A stretch of DNA of 64,000 bases from Mesorhizobium erdmanii USDA 3471 (GTDB lineage: Bacteria; Pseudomonadota; Alphaproteobacteria; Rhizobiales; Rhizobiaceae). Of the stretch, positions 16,648-24,966 are shown one piece after another. The translations under genes were made by a program, and so were the position numbers. The stretch is taken from NCBI RefSeq assembly GCF_000472705.1, contig NZ_AXAE01000022.1:1-64000 (forward strand). The letters are read 5' to 3'. Under the pieces are notes generated by a model, which saw nothing but the letters and a program-made list of their open reading frames with translations, did no database searches and was not told where the DNA came from. The number at the start of each line of letters is the position of its first letter. Positions within the stretch are counted from its first letter, which is position 1.

Positions 16648-16805
16648 GATAGTCCTCTCTTTATGGTCCCGGCCGTCGTTCCGAAACGGCTCTGTGGGGC
16701 GGTGCTTTTGACCGCCCGCTGCAGCGATACTCCCACTCTTTCCAAGAAAAAAGCAACTGCAAAACCACCGAAATCGGTAATGGGGTTCTGCCGTTAGGTT
16801 AGTTC

Positions 16806-17309
16806 TCAAGCAACGAGGCCGGTGGTGCGCTCGATGAAGTCGACTATCGATTTTACGTCGTCGAGGTCGAATACCGGCAGGCTCTTGTCGGTGACGGTGA
16901 AATCGGCGGCGATGGCGACAATATTGGGATCGCCCGCCGAAAGCGGGGCCCGGTCCTTCGCCTCCAGGCGCCGCGTTTCGATCTTGCGGTGGGGTTCGCG
17001 CTTGTAGCCTTCGACCAGCACGATATCGCATGCGGCGAGCCGCGACAGGATGCTCTCCAGCGGCGGCTCATCCTCGCCGCGCAATTCGTGCATCAGCGCC
17101 CATCGATTGCCGGACACGATCGCAACCTCGGTGGCGCCGGCCTGCCGATGGCGGAAGCTGTCGGCGCCCGGCTTGTCGATGTCGAAATCATGATGGGCAT
17201 GTTTGACCGTCGAAACTTTCCAGCCGCGCCGCACAAGCTCCGCGACCAGCTTTTCGGTCAGTGTGGTCTTGCCGGAGTTTTTCCAGCCGGTGACGCCGAA
17301 GATGTTCAT
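16806..17309 (-). CDS. mobB: Molybdopterin-guanine dinucleotide biosynthesis protein B
   Basis: 167-aa P-loop protein. It starts MNIFGVTGWKNSGKTTL with a Walker A motif, and has STVKHAHHDFDIDKPGADS and LVEGYKRE as in MobB. It assists MobA in attaching GMP to molybdopterin. The ATG overlaps the mobA stop as ATGA (17306-17309), so mobAB is one transcription unit. Confidence 0.93.
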   Translation of the reverse strand: MNIFGVTGWKNSGKTTLTEKLVAELVRRGWKVSTVKHAHHDFDIDKPGADSFRHRQAGATEVAIVSGNRWALMHELRGEDEPPLESILSRLAACDIVLVEGYKREPHRKIETRRLEAKDRAPLSAGDPNIVAIAADFTVTDKSLPVFDLDDVKSIVDFIERTTGLVA

Positions 17310-17932
17310 GATGTCATGCTCTGCAACAGACGTCCGGCCTCGGCAAGGTCGTCCGGCACATTGATATTGAAGAAAGGATCGAGCCCCGCGGATTGCAGGA
17401 TCGGGAACTCCACCTCAAGATGCTTGTGGCGCTCGATGAAGCTCGAAACCCGCCTGTTGTCCTCATCGACCAGGAAGTGCCGCAATGTGTCGCGGCATTC
17501 GGTCGGCCACAGCGCGAAGGTCGGGTGCCACCGGCCGGCCGAAGAGGCGACGGCGATCGAACCCGGATGTTCGCCGGCGGCCTCCGCCAGGCGGTCGACC
17601 AGATCGACGGGCAGGAAGGGCGTGTCGCCGGCGGCGGTGACGACCGCCTTGCAAGACGTTCCGGCAGCCGCCCATTCGAGACCGGTCAGGATGCCCGCAA
17701 GCGGCCCGGCAAAGCCTTCGACGGCGTCGGCAAGGACCGGCAGTCCGAAACGGGAAAAGCGTTGGGGATCGCCATTGGCGCTCAGCGCCAGGGTTTCGAT
17801 CTGCGGGCCAAAGCGCGACAGGACCTGATCCAGAACGCTGCCGTCGCCAAGCGGCAGCAGGCTTTTGTCGCCGCCTCCCATCCGCCTCGACTGGCCACCG
17901 GCCAGGACGATCCCTGCAATATCTCGACTCAT
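17306..17932 (-). CDS. mobA: Molybdenum cofactor guanylyltransferase MobA
   Basis: 208 aa. It transfers GMP from GTP to molybdopterin to give the MGD cofactor of DMSO-reductase-family enzymes. The N-terminal nucleotide-binding motif is GIVLAGGQSRRMGGGDKSLL, followed by GPLAGILTGLEWA and AAGDTPFLP. FNINVPDDL is typical near the C-terminus. It is upstream of, and overlaps, mobB; moaA is 2.2 kb further on. Confidence 0.94.
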   Translation of the reverse strand: MSRDIAGIVLAGGQSRRMGGGDKSLLPLGDGSVLDQVLSRFGPQIETLALSANGDPQRFSRFGLPVLADAVEGFAGPLAGILTGLEWAAAGTSCKAVVTAAGDTPFLPVDLVDRLAEAAGEHPGSIAVASSAGRWHPTFALWPTECRDTLRHFLVDEDNRRVSSFIERHKHLEVEFPILQSAGLDPFFNINVPDDLAEAGRLLQSMTS

Positions 17933-17973
17933 GCATCGCCTGTACGCCAGCCGCCGGAAATCGCAAGACCCGG

Positions 17974-18079
17974 CTAAAGTGCGTCGCGCTGAAACGGAGT
18001 CAGGCGACGCACTTTAGTCTTTTGTCTTGATGCATGTCGTTATCCCAGAACCGCTGCACACTTCTGGGCGACATGCATT
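17974..18079 (-). repeat. Two-hairpin palindromic intergenic repeat
   Basis: Hairpin one (17974-18017) has arms ctaaagtgcgtcgc and gcgacgcactttag. Hairpin two (18030-18078) has arms atgcatgtcg and cgacatgcat, with inner arms cccagaa and ttctggg. The end touches the EamA gene stop codon, so it may also serve as a transcription or mRNA end. It belongs to the same family as the copies at 29767 and 59113. Confidence 0.82.
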
Positions 18080-19091
18080 AGATCCCATCCGGCGCCATGG
18101 CCGGCCCTGTCGTTTCGGCGACGATCCTTCGCCGGCCGACAACCCGCTCGCGATAGAGTGCGTAGAGACCCGAGCCTACGACGATTGTCGCGCCGACGAT
18201 CATCGGCGTGTCCGGTATGTCGCCGAAGACGATCAGGCCAAGCAGGATGGACCAGAGGAGCGCAGTGTAGCGGAACGGCGCGATGAACGAGATTTCGCCC
18301 GAGCGCATCGCCATGATGATGAACTGATAACCGATGAGCACGAGCACCGCGGCCAGCGCCAGCAGCGCCGTGCTCTTGCCCGTCATCGGCGTCCAGCCGC
18401 CCATCGGTGACAACAGCACCGCGCCGACGAAGGTCATTGCCAGTGCGGTCGCGGTCGAGACCAGCATCGTCGGTATGGTTTGAGGGATGCGTTTGGTGGA
18501 GAGATCGCGCACGGTGCAGCAGGCGACGCTCAACAGCGCCCAAAGGGAATAGATGCTGAAGCCTTCGAAGCCCGGCCGGACGATGACCATCACGCCGGCA
18601 AAGCCGACGGCGATCGCCAGCCAGCGGCGCCAGCCGACCGCATCGCCGAAAAACAGCGCGGCCCCCATGGTCACAGCCAGCGGCAGCGCCTGAAGAACGG
18701 CCGAGACACTGCCGATCGGCAAATGGGCAAGCGCAACGAGGAATGACACGGTGGCGCCCGCTTCGCCCAGCACGCGGATCGCCACCAGCGGCTGCAGCAT
18801 CAAGCGCGGCCGCGAAAGCGCGCCACGTTGCCAGGCCAGCAGGCCGACGAAGAGTGAGGCAAATGCTCCTCTGATCAGCATCACCTGCGCCATGTTCATC
18901 GATTGCGACGAGTATTTGGTGATGGCGTCGTTGAGCGTGAAGCCAACCATCGCCACCATCATGAACAACGCGCCGCGGAGGTTTGGGGACAGAGGCAAGA
19001 CATCTACCGGTTGCTGGGCAAGCAAGCCTGTAACAGCCCACCACGAAACAGCAATGGCAAAGGGCTGGGCCAGGACCACGGCATCCGTCAT
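18078..19091 (-). CDS. EamA/DMT-family transporter
   Basis: Up to 337 aa with about ten membrane segments in two EamA repeats (about 37-170 and 185-310). Motifs include MVGFTLNDAITKYSS and SFIAPFRYTALLWSILLGLIVFGD, typical of the RhaT/EamA drug-metabolite superfamily. The first 30-40 residues are unusually long, and an internal start near LSPNLRGALFMM is possible. The substrate cannot be told from sequence. Confidence 0.87.
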   Translation of the reverse strand: MTDAVVLAQPFAIAVSWWAVTGLLAQQPVDVLPLSPNLRGALFMMVAMVGFTLNDAITKYSSQSMNMAQVMLIRGAFASLFVGLLAWQRGALSRPRLMLQPLVAIRVLGEAGATVSFLVALAHLPIGSVSAVLQALPLAVTMGAALFFGDAVGWRRWLAIAVGFAGVMVIVRPGFEGFSIYSLWALLSVACCTVRDLSTKRIPQTIPTMLVSTATALAMTFVGAVLLSPMGGWTPMTGKSTALLALAAVLVLIGYQFIIMAMRSGEISFIAPFRYTALLWSILLGLIVFGDIPDTPMIVGATIVVGSGLYALYRERVVGRRRIVAETTGPAMAPDGI

Positions 19092-19137
19092 TGTGGGTCC
19101 TGGATTCGGCGCGGATTCTGTCTGGCCTCGGCGACGC

Positions 19138-19497
19138 CTATTTCTTCGGCGTCAGTATCTCGGTGCCGTTGCCTTCCTTGCCGGCGATCGTCCACAGACC
19201 ATGCAGCGAGCCATCCTCCTCGACCTTGTAGACGACGAGCCCGATATCCTTGCCCATCACGTAACCGGCGGAGAAGGCGTCGTCATTGCGCATGCAGATA
19301 CCGTCGGACGACGAGCCGCCGGTTTCCCAGTGGATCGCGCAGGTCGTCCCGCTGGTCAGCGTGATGGTGGCCTCGCCGTCATAGGCCGAGCCATCGAAAT
19401 TGGTGCCGGCGACGGTGTAGGTGCCGCCGATCGACTGGGCCGCCACGGGCAGAGCCGTGAAGCCGAGCAATGCAAGAGAAACAATGAGTTTGCGCAT
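19138..19497 (-). CDS. Small secreted protein of unknown function
   Basis: 119 aa with a signal peptide (MRKLIVSLALLGFTALPVAA, cleavage near AQS). The mature protein is about 98 aa and beta-rich, with two cysteines (TTCAIHW and GICMRND) that could form a disulfide. It has fibronectin-like repetition of G/T/D-rich strands. I do not recognise a characterised family. It lies between the EamA transporter and another secreted protein. Confidence 0.75.
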   Translation of the reverse strand: MRKLIVSLALLGFTALPVAAQSIGGTYTVAGTNFDGSAYDGEATITLTSGTTCAIHWETGGSSSDGICMRNDDAFSAGYVMGKDIGLVVYKVEEDGSLHGLWTIAGKEGNGTEILTPKK

Positions 19498-19616
19498 GAT
19501 GTTCCCCCTATCGGCGATGAGCCGCCTTCAAGGGAAAGGCTAGGCCGGAACAGGCCGGCCGTAAATCCGGCGGCGCTTTTCGAACAAGACTTTTTCTGGG
19601 GTGTGATCCCAAATAC

Positions 19617-20090
19617 TCACGGTCCCTTGAGACTGCCGGTAATCGCGCCGACCAGCCTGTCGTATTTCGACTTCAGCGCCGGGGGATAATCGATCCAGAC
19701 CGTGCGGATGACGCCATCCCTGCCGAACAGGCGCCGCTCGTAAAAGACCTTTCCATCCTTCATGCCCGACAGCACCGCCCAGTTCTTGCCGGTCTTGCTG
19801 TAGGTGACCGTATAGCCAGGTTCCTTGCTGGCCCTTTCATCGGCGACAAAGCCTTGCGGCGTGTCATCGTCGACATTGAGGATGCCGGAGCAAGTCAGGC
19901 TGGCACCGTCCGCGCTCAGCCAAACCTGCCCGTCGCCATTTTCGGGCTCGGGCTGACGATCGGTGAAGATCTCGTCGGGAAAGGTGCAGACGGTGCCAAA
20001 GCGCTCGTTCACATAGGTGAAAGGAGCGGCGGCTGCACTGGTTGCCGCAATGATAGCCACAGTTGCCAGGAAAGAAGAAAGTCGCCGCAT
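19617..20090 (-). CDS. Secreted protein of unknown function
   Basis: 157 aa from ATG 20090, chosen because aaggcgag lies just upstream; the frame extends to 20138. A signal peptide (MRRLSSFLATVAIIAATSAAAA) precedes a mature domain with two cysteines (GTVCTFPDEIF and SLTCSGILN). It resembles small periplasmic proteins that are common in rhizobia and lack a named function. It sits just downstream of moaA and may share its transcript (56 bp gap). Confidence 0.72.
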   Translation of the reverse strand: MRRLSSFLATVAIIAATSAAAAPFTYVNERFGTVCTFPDEIFTDRQPEPENGDGQVWLSADGASLTCSGILNVDDDTPQGFVADERASKEPGYTVTYSKTGKNWAVLSGMKDGKVFYERRLFGRDGVIRTVWIDYPPALKSKYDRLVGAITGSLKGP

Positions 20091-20146
20091 GTCTCGCCTT
20101 AAAGCCAATCGAGCCAAAGGCGATGTTGCACGAATCATCGAAAAAA

Positions 20147-21142
20147 TCAGCCGCCGGTGACGCTCATATGCCGGGACACTGATGGCCGGCTGGTGCGGCG
20201 GTCGATGATGAAATCATGGCCTTTCGGCTTGCGGCCGATGGCCTCGTCGATCGCGTCGGCGAGAAGTTCGTTGCCCTCGGATGCGCGCAGCGGCGCGCGC
20301 AGGTCGGCCGCATCCTCCTGGCCGAGGCACATATAGAGCGTGCCGGTGCAGGTCAGCCGGACGCGATTGCAGCTTTCGCAGAAATTATGCGTCATCGGCG
20401 TGATGAAGCCGAGCTTGCCGCCGGTCTCGGCGACGCGGACATAGCGGGCAGGGCCGCCGGTCTTGAAGGGAATGTCGGTTAGCGTGAACTGGCGCTCCAG
20501 CGATGCGCGCAGCAGCGACAGCGGCAGATACTGATCAGTGCGGTCTGCGTCTATCTCGCCCATCGGCATGGTTTCGATGACGGTCAGGTCCATATCGCGG
20601 CCATGTGCCCAGCGCATCATCTCGGGCAGTTCTGCGTCGTTGAAATCCTTCAGCGCCACCGCGTTGAGCTTGACCTTCAGACCGGCCGCCTGAGCCGCGT
20701 CGATGCCATCCATGACCTTGCCGAGATGGCCCCAGCGGGTGATCTGGTGGAACTTGTCCGCATCGAGCGTATCGAGTGAGACGTTGATGCGTTTGACGCC
20801 GCACTCGGCGAGTTCGGCGGCGAAGCGCGACAGCTGCGAGCCATTGGTGGTCAGCGTTAGTTCTTCCAGCGCGCCGCTGTCGAGGTGGCGCGACAACTGG
20901 CGCACCAGATGCATGATGTTCTTGCGCACCAGCGGCTCACCGCCGGTCAGGCGCAGCCTCCTGACGCCCTTTTCGATGAAGACGGTGCAGAGCCGGTCCA
21001 GCTCTTCCAGCGACAACAGATCCTTCTTCGGCAGGAAGGTCATGTCCTCCGCCATGCAATAGGTGCAACGGAAATCGCAGCGGTCGGTGACCGACACTCT
21101 GAGATAGCTGATCGTGCGACCGAAGGGGTCGATCATGTTCAT
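20147..21142 (-). CDS. moaA: GTP 3',8-cyclase MoaA
   Basis: 331 aa radical-SAM enzyme for the first step of molybdenum cofactor synthesis. The N-terminal 4Fe-4S motif is CDFRCTYCMAED and the C-terminal cluster cysteines lie in FCESCNRVRLTCTG plus MCLG. The last two residues are GG, essential for activity in known MoaA proteins. LTGGEPLVRKN is also diagnostic. It is near mobAB but separated by other genes. Confidence 0.95.
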   Translation of the reverse strand: MNMIDPFGRTISYLRVSVTDRCDFRCTYCMAEDMTFLPKKDLLSLEELDRLCTVFIEKGVRRLRLTGGEPLVRKNIMHLVRQLSRHLDSGALEELTLTTNGSQLSRFAAELAECGVKRINVSLDTLDADKFHQITRWGHLGKVMDGIDAAQAAGLKVKLNAVALKDFNDAELPEMMRWAHGRDMDLTVIETMPMGEIDADRTDQYLPLSLLRASLERQFTLTDIPFKTGGPARYVRVAETGGKLGFITPMTHNFCESCNRVRLTCTGTLYMCLGQEDAADLRAPLRASEGNELLADAIDEAIGRKPKGHDFIIDRRTSRPSVSRHMSVTGG

Positions 21143-21337
21143 GTTCGAGCGTTTCCGTGGCCGTTACCGGCGTCGTTATATACAGCTATGTGATACGATC
21201 CAGTCCGCCATTCAAGATACCGCTTCTCGATCTTTGGTAACATCCCGCAGCCGACACCGTGTGTCGGTCGTCTATCGGGACTTTTCCCGTTTCGCGAAGC
21301 GGCGTAGGGAGAGGCAATCGATACGGGATCAAACAGC

Positions 21338-21691
21338 ATGACCGCGCCAAAAGAACTCAGGGTCTCCAAGGACCGCAGACTGCTGTCGGTTACCTTTCCC
21401 AATCACCACCCGTTTGAGTTGCCCGCGGAGCTGTTGCGTGTGGCATCGCCATCGGCCGAGGTGCAGGGCCATTCGCCGGAGCAGCGGGTGACCGTTCCCG
21501 GCAAGCGCAATGTGGCCATCCTGAAGATCGAGCCGGTCGGCAACTATGCGGTGCGCATCACCTTCGATGATTTCCACGACACCGGTATCTTCACCTGGAA
21601 CTACCTGCACACGCTCGGCCACGAGAAGGATGAGCGCTGGAACGCCTATCTGGCGGAACTGGCGGAAAAGGGCTTGAGCCGCGACCGCTAA
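21338..21691 (+). CDS. DUF971 (GBBH-like N-terminal) protein
   Basis: 117 aa. It matches DUF971: LLSVTFPNHHPFELPAELLRV, followed by VGNYAVRITFDDFHDTGIFTW and YLHTLG. This domain is the N-terminal part of gamma-butyrobetaine hydroxylase, and stand-alone versions are linked to iron-sulfur or molybdenum-enzyme assembly loci. It is divergent from moaA with a 195-bp gap. Confidence 0.87.
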   Translation: MTAPKELRVSKDRRLLSVTFPNHHPFELPAELLRVASPSAEVQGHSPEQRVTVPGKRNVAILKIEPVGNYAVRITFDDFHDTGIFTWNYLHTLGHEKDERWNAYLAELAEKGLSRDR

Positions 21692-21753
21692 ACTGGCGTC
21701 GTAAAGGCGTCACACATCTGGGGTAGCGCCGGCAGAGGTTCGGAGACAAAAAG

Positions 21754-22365
21754 ATGTCGCTCATCACCAAGGTCGAACAGCTCGAAGCGCTCTATGGCCT
21801 GCCCGGCGAAGCGTCGGTGGTCAAGGAACTCGACCACGTCATTCCCGAATACGCCGCCTTCATCGAGGCTTCGCCGTTTGTCGCGCTTGCCACCAGCGGG
21901 CCGGAGGGCCTGGACTGTTCGCCGCGCGGCGATCTCGCCGGCTTTGTGCGCATCGTCGATCGCAAGACATTGATGATGCCCGACCGGCGCGGCAACAACC
22001 GCGCCGATTCGCTGAAGAACATCATCAGGGATCCGCGTGTCGGCCTGCTCTTCCTGGTGCCGGGCTCCGGAACCACGCTGCGCATCAACGGCCGCGCCCA
22101 TATTACGACCGATTCCGCGCTGTGTTCCTCGTTCACCATCGACGGCAAGCCGGCGCGCTCGGTAACGGTGGTCGATGTCGATTCGGTCTACTTCCAGTGT
22201 GCCCGCGCCATCGTGCGTTCGGATCTGTGGAACCCGGCAAAACATGTCGATCCGAAATCGCTGCCGACGCCGGGAAAAATCCTGGAAGTCACCAGCCGCA
22301 AGAACATCGACGGCGAGGCATACGACAAGGAATGGCCAGAGCGGGCGAAGAAAACGATGTGGTGA
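21754..22365 (+). CDS. PPOX-type FMN-dependent flavoprotein (pyridoxamine 5'-phosphate oxidase family)
   Basis: 203 aa. A split-barrel PPOX domain is indicated by SPFVALATSGPEGLDCSPRGD, LMMPDRRGNNRADSLKNI and GLLFLVPGSGTTLRINGRA, matching the MSMEG_1061-like family with FMN binding. The enzyme's reaction is not known. It lies 62 bp after the DUF971 gene and ends just before the convergent marR. Confidence 0.88.
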   Translation: MSLITKVEQLEALYGLPGEASVVKELDHVIPEYAAFIEASPFVALATSGPEGLDCSPRGDLAGFVRIVDRKTLMMPDRRGNNRADSLKNIIRDPRVGLLFLVPGSGTTLRINGRAHITTDSALCSSFTIDGKPARSVTVVDVDSVYFQCARAIVRSDLWNPAKHVDPKSLPTPGKILEVTSRKNIDGEAYDKEWPERAKKTMW

Positions 22366-22381
22366 GTGACCGAACGGGCAG

Positions 22382-22834
22382 TCACGCCTCTTTCAGCACC
22401 TCATAGATCTTGCGCATCTGCTCTCCGATCATGTCGCATTGCTCCGGCGTCGATTGGCTCATCGCCTTCTCGATCAGCGTCATATGCACTTTCAGCGCCT
22501 GCATCAGCAGCGCCTCGCCGGCTTCGGTCAGGGCGAGCCGCAGGATGCGCTTGTCCTTCTCGTCGCCTTCGCGGCGCAGCAGGCCGCGCGCCTCCAACTG
22601 CGGCAGCAGCATGGTGATGTTGGAGCGGCCGACGAGCAGCTTGCGGGCAAGGTCGTGCTGCGACATGCCGGGGTGGCGATAGAGGTTCATCAGCACGTCG
22701 AGCTGCGCCGGCTTCAGGTCGAGCGGCGCAAGCTTCACCGCCAGCGTGCGCTCCAGCACATGGCAGGCGCGCGCCACCGCGACCCAGTTGCGAAAACGCG
22801 GGTTGTCCCAGGGTAGCTCTTGTTTATTGTTCAT
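22382..22834 (-). CDS. MarR-family transcriptional regulator
   Basis: 150 aa winged-helix repressor. The DNA-binding part reads LDVLMNLYRHPGMSQHDLARKLLVGRSNITMLL, with the wing RREGDEKDKRILRLALT. It is divergent from an alpha/beta hydrolase gene, and two identical-spacing palindromes lie between the starts, one overlapping its own ATG. It very likely represses both itself and the hydrolase; the ligand is unknown. Confidence 0.92.
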   Translation of the reverse strand: MNNKQELPWDNPRFRNWVAVARACHVLERTLAVKLAPLDLKPAQLDVLMNLYRHPGMSQHDLARKLLVGRSNITMLLPQLEARGLLRREGDEKDKRILRLALTEAGEALLMQALKVHMTLIEKAMSQSTPEQCDMIGEQMRKIYEVLKEA

Positions 22835-22862
22835 CTTTGAACTATTATGTTCATGCTTGAAC
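22829..22862. promoter_or_regulatory. Twin MarR operators gttca-N4-tgaac
   Basis: Two perfect 14-bp palindromes, gttcatctttgaac (22829-22842) and gttcatgcttgaac (22849-22862), with centres 20 bp apart, so on nearly the same DNA face. The first overlaps the marR start codon and the second lies 20 bp before the hydrolase ATG. This is the expected arrangement for a divergent MarR-controlled pair. Confidence 0.75.
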
Positions 22863-22881
22863 GTATGGATGGATTCTCACT

Positions 22882-23793
22882 ATGGCATCAATCGGGCTGA
22901 AGGTCATCCGGAGCGTATTTGGTGCGGCCGAACATATTGCGCCGCGCATCAGCGGGCGCGCGGCGTTCGAGCTGTTCTGCCGCACGCCAAGCGCAAGGAC
23001 GCTGACCGACGGCGAGCGCCGCGCCATCGGCCGCGCCGCGGAGTTCATGACCGAGGCGCGCCATCATCAGCTGAAGACCAGGACCGGCTGCGTGATGGTG
23101 CACGAATTTCGGCCGGAGCCGGGCAGCGAGGCTCTTGGCACCGTGCTTGTCGTTCACGGCTGGCGTTCGCGCACGGAATACATGCGCGCCTTGATCGAGG
23201 GCTATCGCTCGGCCGGCTACAGGGTCGTTTCGCTTGATCTGCCGGGCCACGGCCATTCGCAGGGCCGGCACCTCAACATGGTCAATGCGGTCGAAGCCGT
23301 AGGGGTCGCCGGCGAATGGTTCGGCCCGTTTGTCGCGGCGGTGGGGCATTCCTTCGGTGGCGCCGTCGCCGCCAATGCCATTGCCGGTTCGGTCAAGAAC
23401 ATTCCACCGCTGGCAGCCGGACATCTCGTGCTGATCGCGGCACCAAGCTCCTTGCCGGCGATCTTCGCCGACTTCAGCCGCCTGCTCAATGTCGGGCCGC
23501 GTTCGCAGGTCGCCATGGCGGACCGCGTGCAACATCTGTCCGGCCGGCCGCTGCATGAATTCACCGGCGACCGACAACTCGCCCAGGCGCCGGTGCCGAC
23601 GCTGGTGATCCATGCGCCGGATGACCGCGAAGTGCCGGCCGAGCACGCGAAACGCTACGCCGGGGCCGGCGGTCATGTGCGGTTGCACTGGGCCGACGGT
23701 CTCGGTCACCGCCGTATCCTCGCCGACAAGGGCGTTGTCGAACGCGCCGTTGCCTTCGTGGCGGAGCATCGCGAGCCGTCATTGCTGCATTGA
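22882..23793 (+). CDS. Alpha/beta hydrolase
   Basis: 303 aa. The hydrolase fold shows VLVVHGWRSRTEYM as the oxyanion region, VVSLDLPGHGHSQG, the nucleophile elbow GHSFGG, an acid in IHAPDDREVP and catalytic His in GLGHRRIL. It is probably an esterase or related enzyme acting on a lipophilic or xenobiotic ester. The divergent MarR gene and shared operators suggest induction by its substrate or a toxic compound. Confidence 0.9.
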   Translation: MASIGLKVIRSVFGAAEHIAPRISGRAAFELFCRTPSARTLTDGERRAIGRAAEFMTEARHHQLKTRTGCVMVHEFRPEPGSEALGTVLVVHGWRSRTEYMRALIEGYRSAGYRVVSLDLPGHGHSQGRHLNMVNAVEAVGVAGEWFGPFVAAVGHSFGGAVAANAIAGSVKNIPPLAAGHLVLIAAPSSLPAIFADFSRLLNVGPRSQVAMADRVQHLSGRPLHEFTGDRQLAQAPVPTLVIHAPDDREVPAEHAKRYAGAGGHVRLHWADGLGHRRILADKGVVERAVAFVAEHREPSLLH

Positions 23794-23805
23794 GCCGGGG
23801 CTGGG

Positions 23806-24201
23806 CTACTTCTTCTTGTCGCCGGGTTCGACCGGCAGTCCCGCCGCCTTCCAGGCGGTATAGCCGCCCAGGATATGCTTGACGGGCGACAGTCCCATAT
23901 CTTGCGCCGTCTTCGTCGCCAGCGCCGAACGCCAGCCGCCGGCGCAGAAGAAAACAAAGCTCTTGCCAGAGGCGAAGAACGGCTTGTGATAGGGGCTTTC
24001 GGGATCGATCCAGAATTCCAGCATGCCACGTGTGACATGTTTGGCGCCGGGGATCCTGCCATCGCGTTCGACCTCGCGCGGGTCGCGCAGGTCGACGAAG
24101 ATCGTGCCCTCGTCCTCGAGCAACCCTGCCGCTTCTTCTGGCGAAACCACCTCGATCTCGGCGTTGGCCTCGTCCAGCAGTTCGCGATACCCCTTTTTCA
24201 C
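23806..24201 (-). CDS. Rhodanese-like domain protein
   Basis: 131 aa from GTG 24201, preceded by ggggagg; the longer frame to 24414 has non-native residues. It contains a single rhodanese domain, with IFVDLRDPREVERDGRIPGAKHV as the entry motif and active-site loop FFCAGGWRSAL. The catalytic cysteine is present in that loop. It may move sulfane sulfur; the acceptor is unknown. It converges with the hydrolase gene. Confidence 0.88.
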   Translation of the reverse strand: MKKGYRELLDEANAEIEVVSPEEAAGLLEDEGTIFVDLRDPREVERDGRIPGAKHVTRGMLEFWIDPESPYHKPFFASGKSFVFFCAGGWRSALATKTAQDMGLSPVKHILGGYTAWKAAGLPVEPGDKKK

Positions 24202-24266
24202 GCTTTTCCTCCCCACCCGCGCATTAGCTTTTTCTTTGGAATTTCCAGCACAATGGCCGGCGTTTG

Positions 24267-24535
24267 TCACGCGCTGTCGGTGGCTGCCAGCGTTTGCCAC
24301 GCGGCCATCGCACCAGTGACCGTGGCCATCAGCGCGCGGCACGAAGCGCCGTCGCGCGCCTGGATCGACATGCCGTGCTGCACCGTGGCGTAGAAGGTGG
24401 CCACGGCATGGCAATCGAAGCCGTCAGGCAACTCGCCTTCGGCAACACCCCGCTCGAGACGCCTCTGCAAGGCGGAATGGTTCTCGGCGCGGCGGCGGCG
24501 CAGGTCGGCGCAGACCAGGCCCTGGTTGGATCCTG
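24267..24535 (-). pseudogene. TetR-family regulator, C-terminal remnant
   Basis: The minus frame carries about 80 residues that read like the C-terminal ligand domain of a TetR regulator (ALQRRLERGVAEGELP, HAVATFYATVQHGMS, IQARDGAS, GAMAAWQTLA) up to its normal stop. The N-terminal helix-turn-helix is missing; upstream the frame runs into sequence that codes for an SDR on the other strand. It is therefore a decayed gene, not a functional regulator. Confidence 0.72.
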
Positions 24536-24755
24536 ATGCAGCGCGCGGCCCAGACCGGTTTGACCAAGGCTCTCGCACGTGACCTCGGCGAACCCGGCTG
24601 ATGGACCGCATGCCGAACACCAGCGCCAGAAGATGGCGACGCCGCGATTCGGCAAGGCTGACGACATCGCCGGCATGGTTGCCTGGCTTGCCGGCCCGGA
24701 GGGACGTTTCGTGACCGGCGCCGCATTCACCATCGATGGCGGCGCCAACGCCTGA
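24536..24755 (+). pseudogene. Short-chain dehydrogenase (SDR), C-terminal remnant with internal frameshift deletion
   Basis: One plus frame reads AAQTGLTKALARDLGEPG then stops at 24599. A second frame from about 24591 reads NPADGPHAEHQRQK and MATPRFGKADDIAGMVAWLA, ending in TIDGGANA, the usual SDR tail. The missing piece should contain the VNxxxPG motif. The N-terminal NAD(P)-binding half and catalytic Tyr-x3-Lys are also absent. Its 5' side is joined to the TetR remnant on the opposite strand, as if a divergent pair lost its middle. Confidence 0.72.
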
Positions 24756-24966
24756 TTTCTCTGGGGTTCTCCAGGCGGGAGCGAAAACACCCGCGCTCCC
24801 GCCGTCACGATGTTGTGAAACCGTTCTGCAACAGGCGTCCCGAAATTTATGAAAGCTTAACGAAATCGGTATGAATCGGTATAGTCGCGCCTTACATCCG
24901 CCATGCGGTGAGCGAGACGGTCTAGCGTGCGGAACGGGAACCGGTTGCGGCCGGAGCGGGTGATCC
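24756..24966. other. Intergenic region upstream of the L,D-transpeptidase
   Basis: 211 bp. No protein-like frame is apparent. The stretch near 24840-24890 is AT-richer and contains two near-identical aatcggtat copies (24864 and 24875), which could be part of the promoter for the L,D-transpeptidase. I see no clear -35/-10 pair. Confidence 0.4.
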
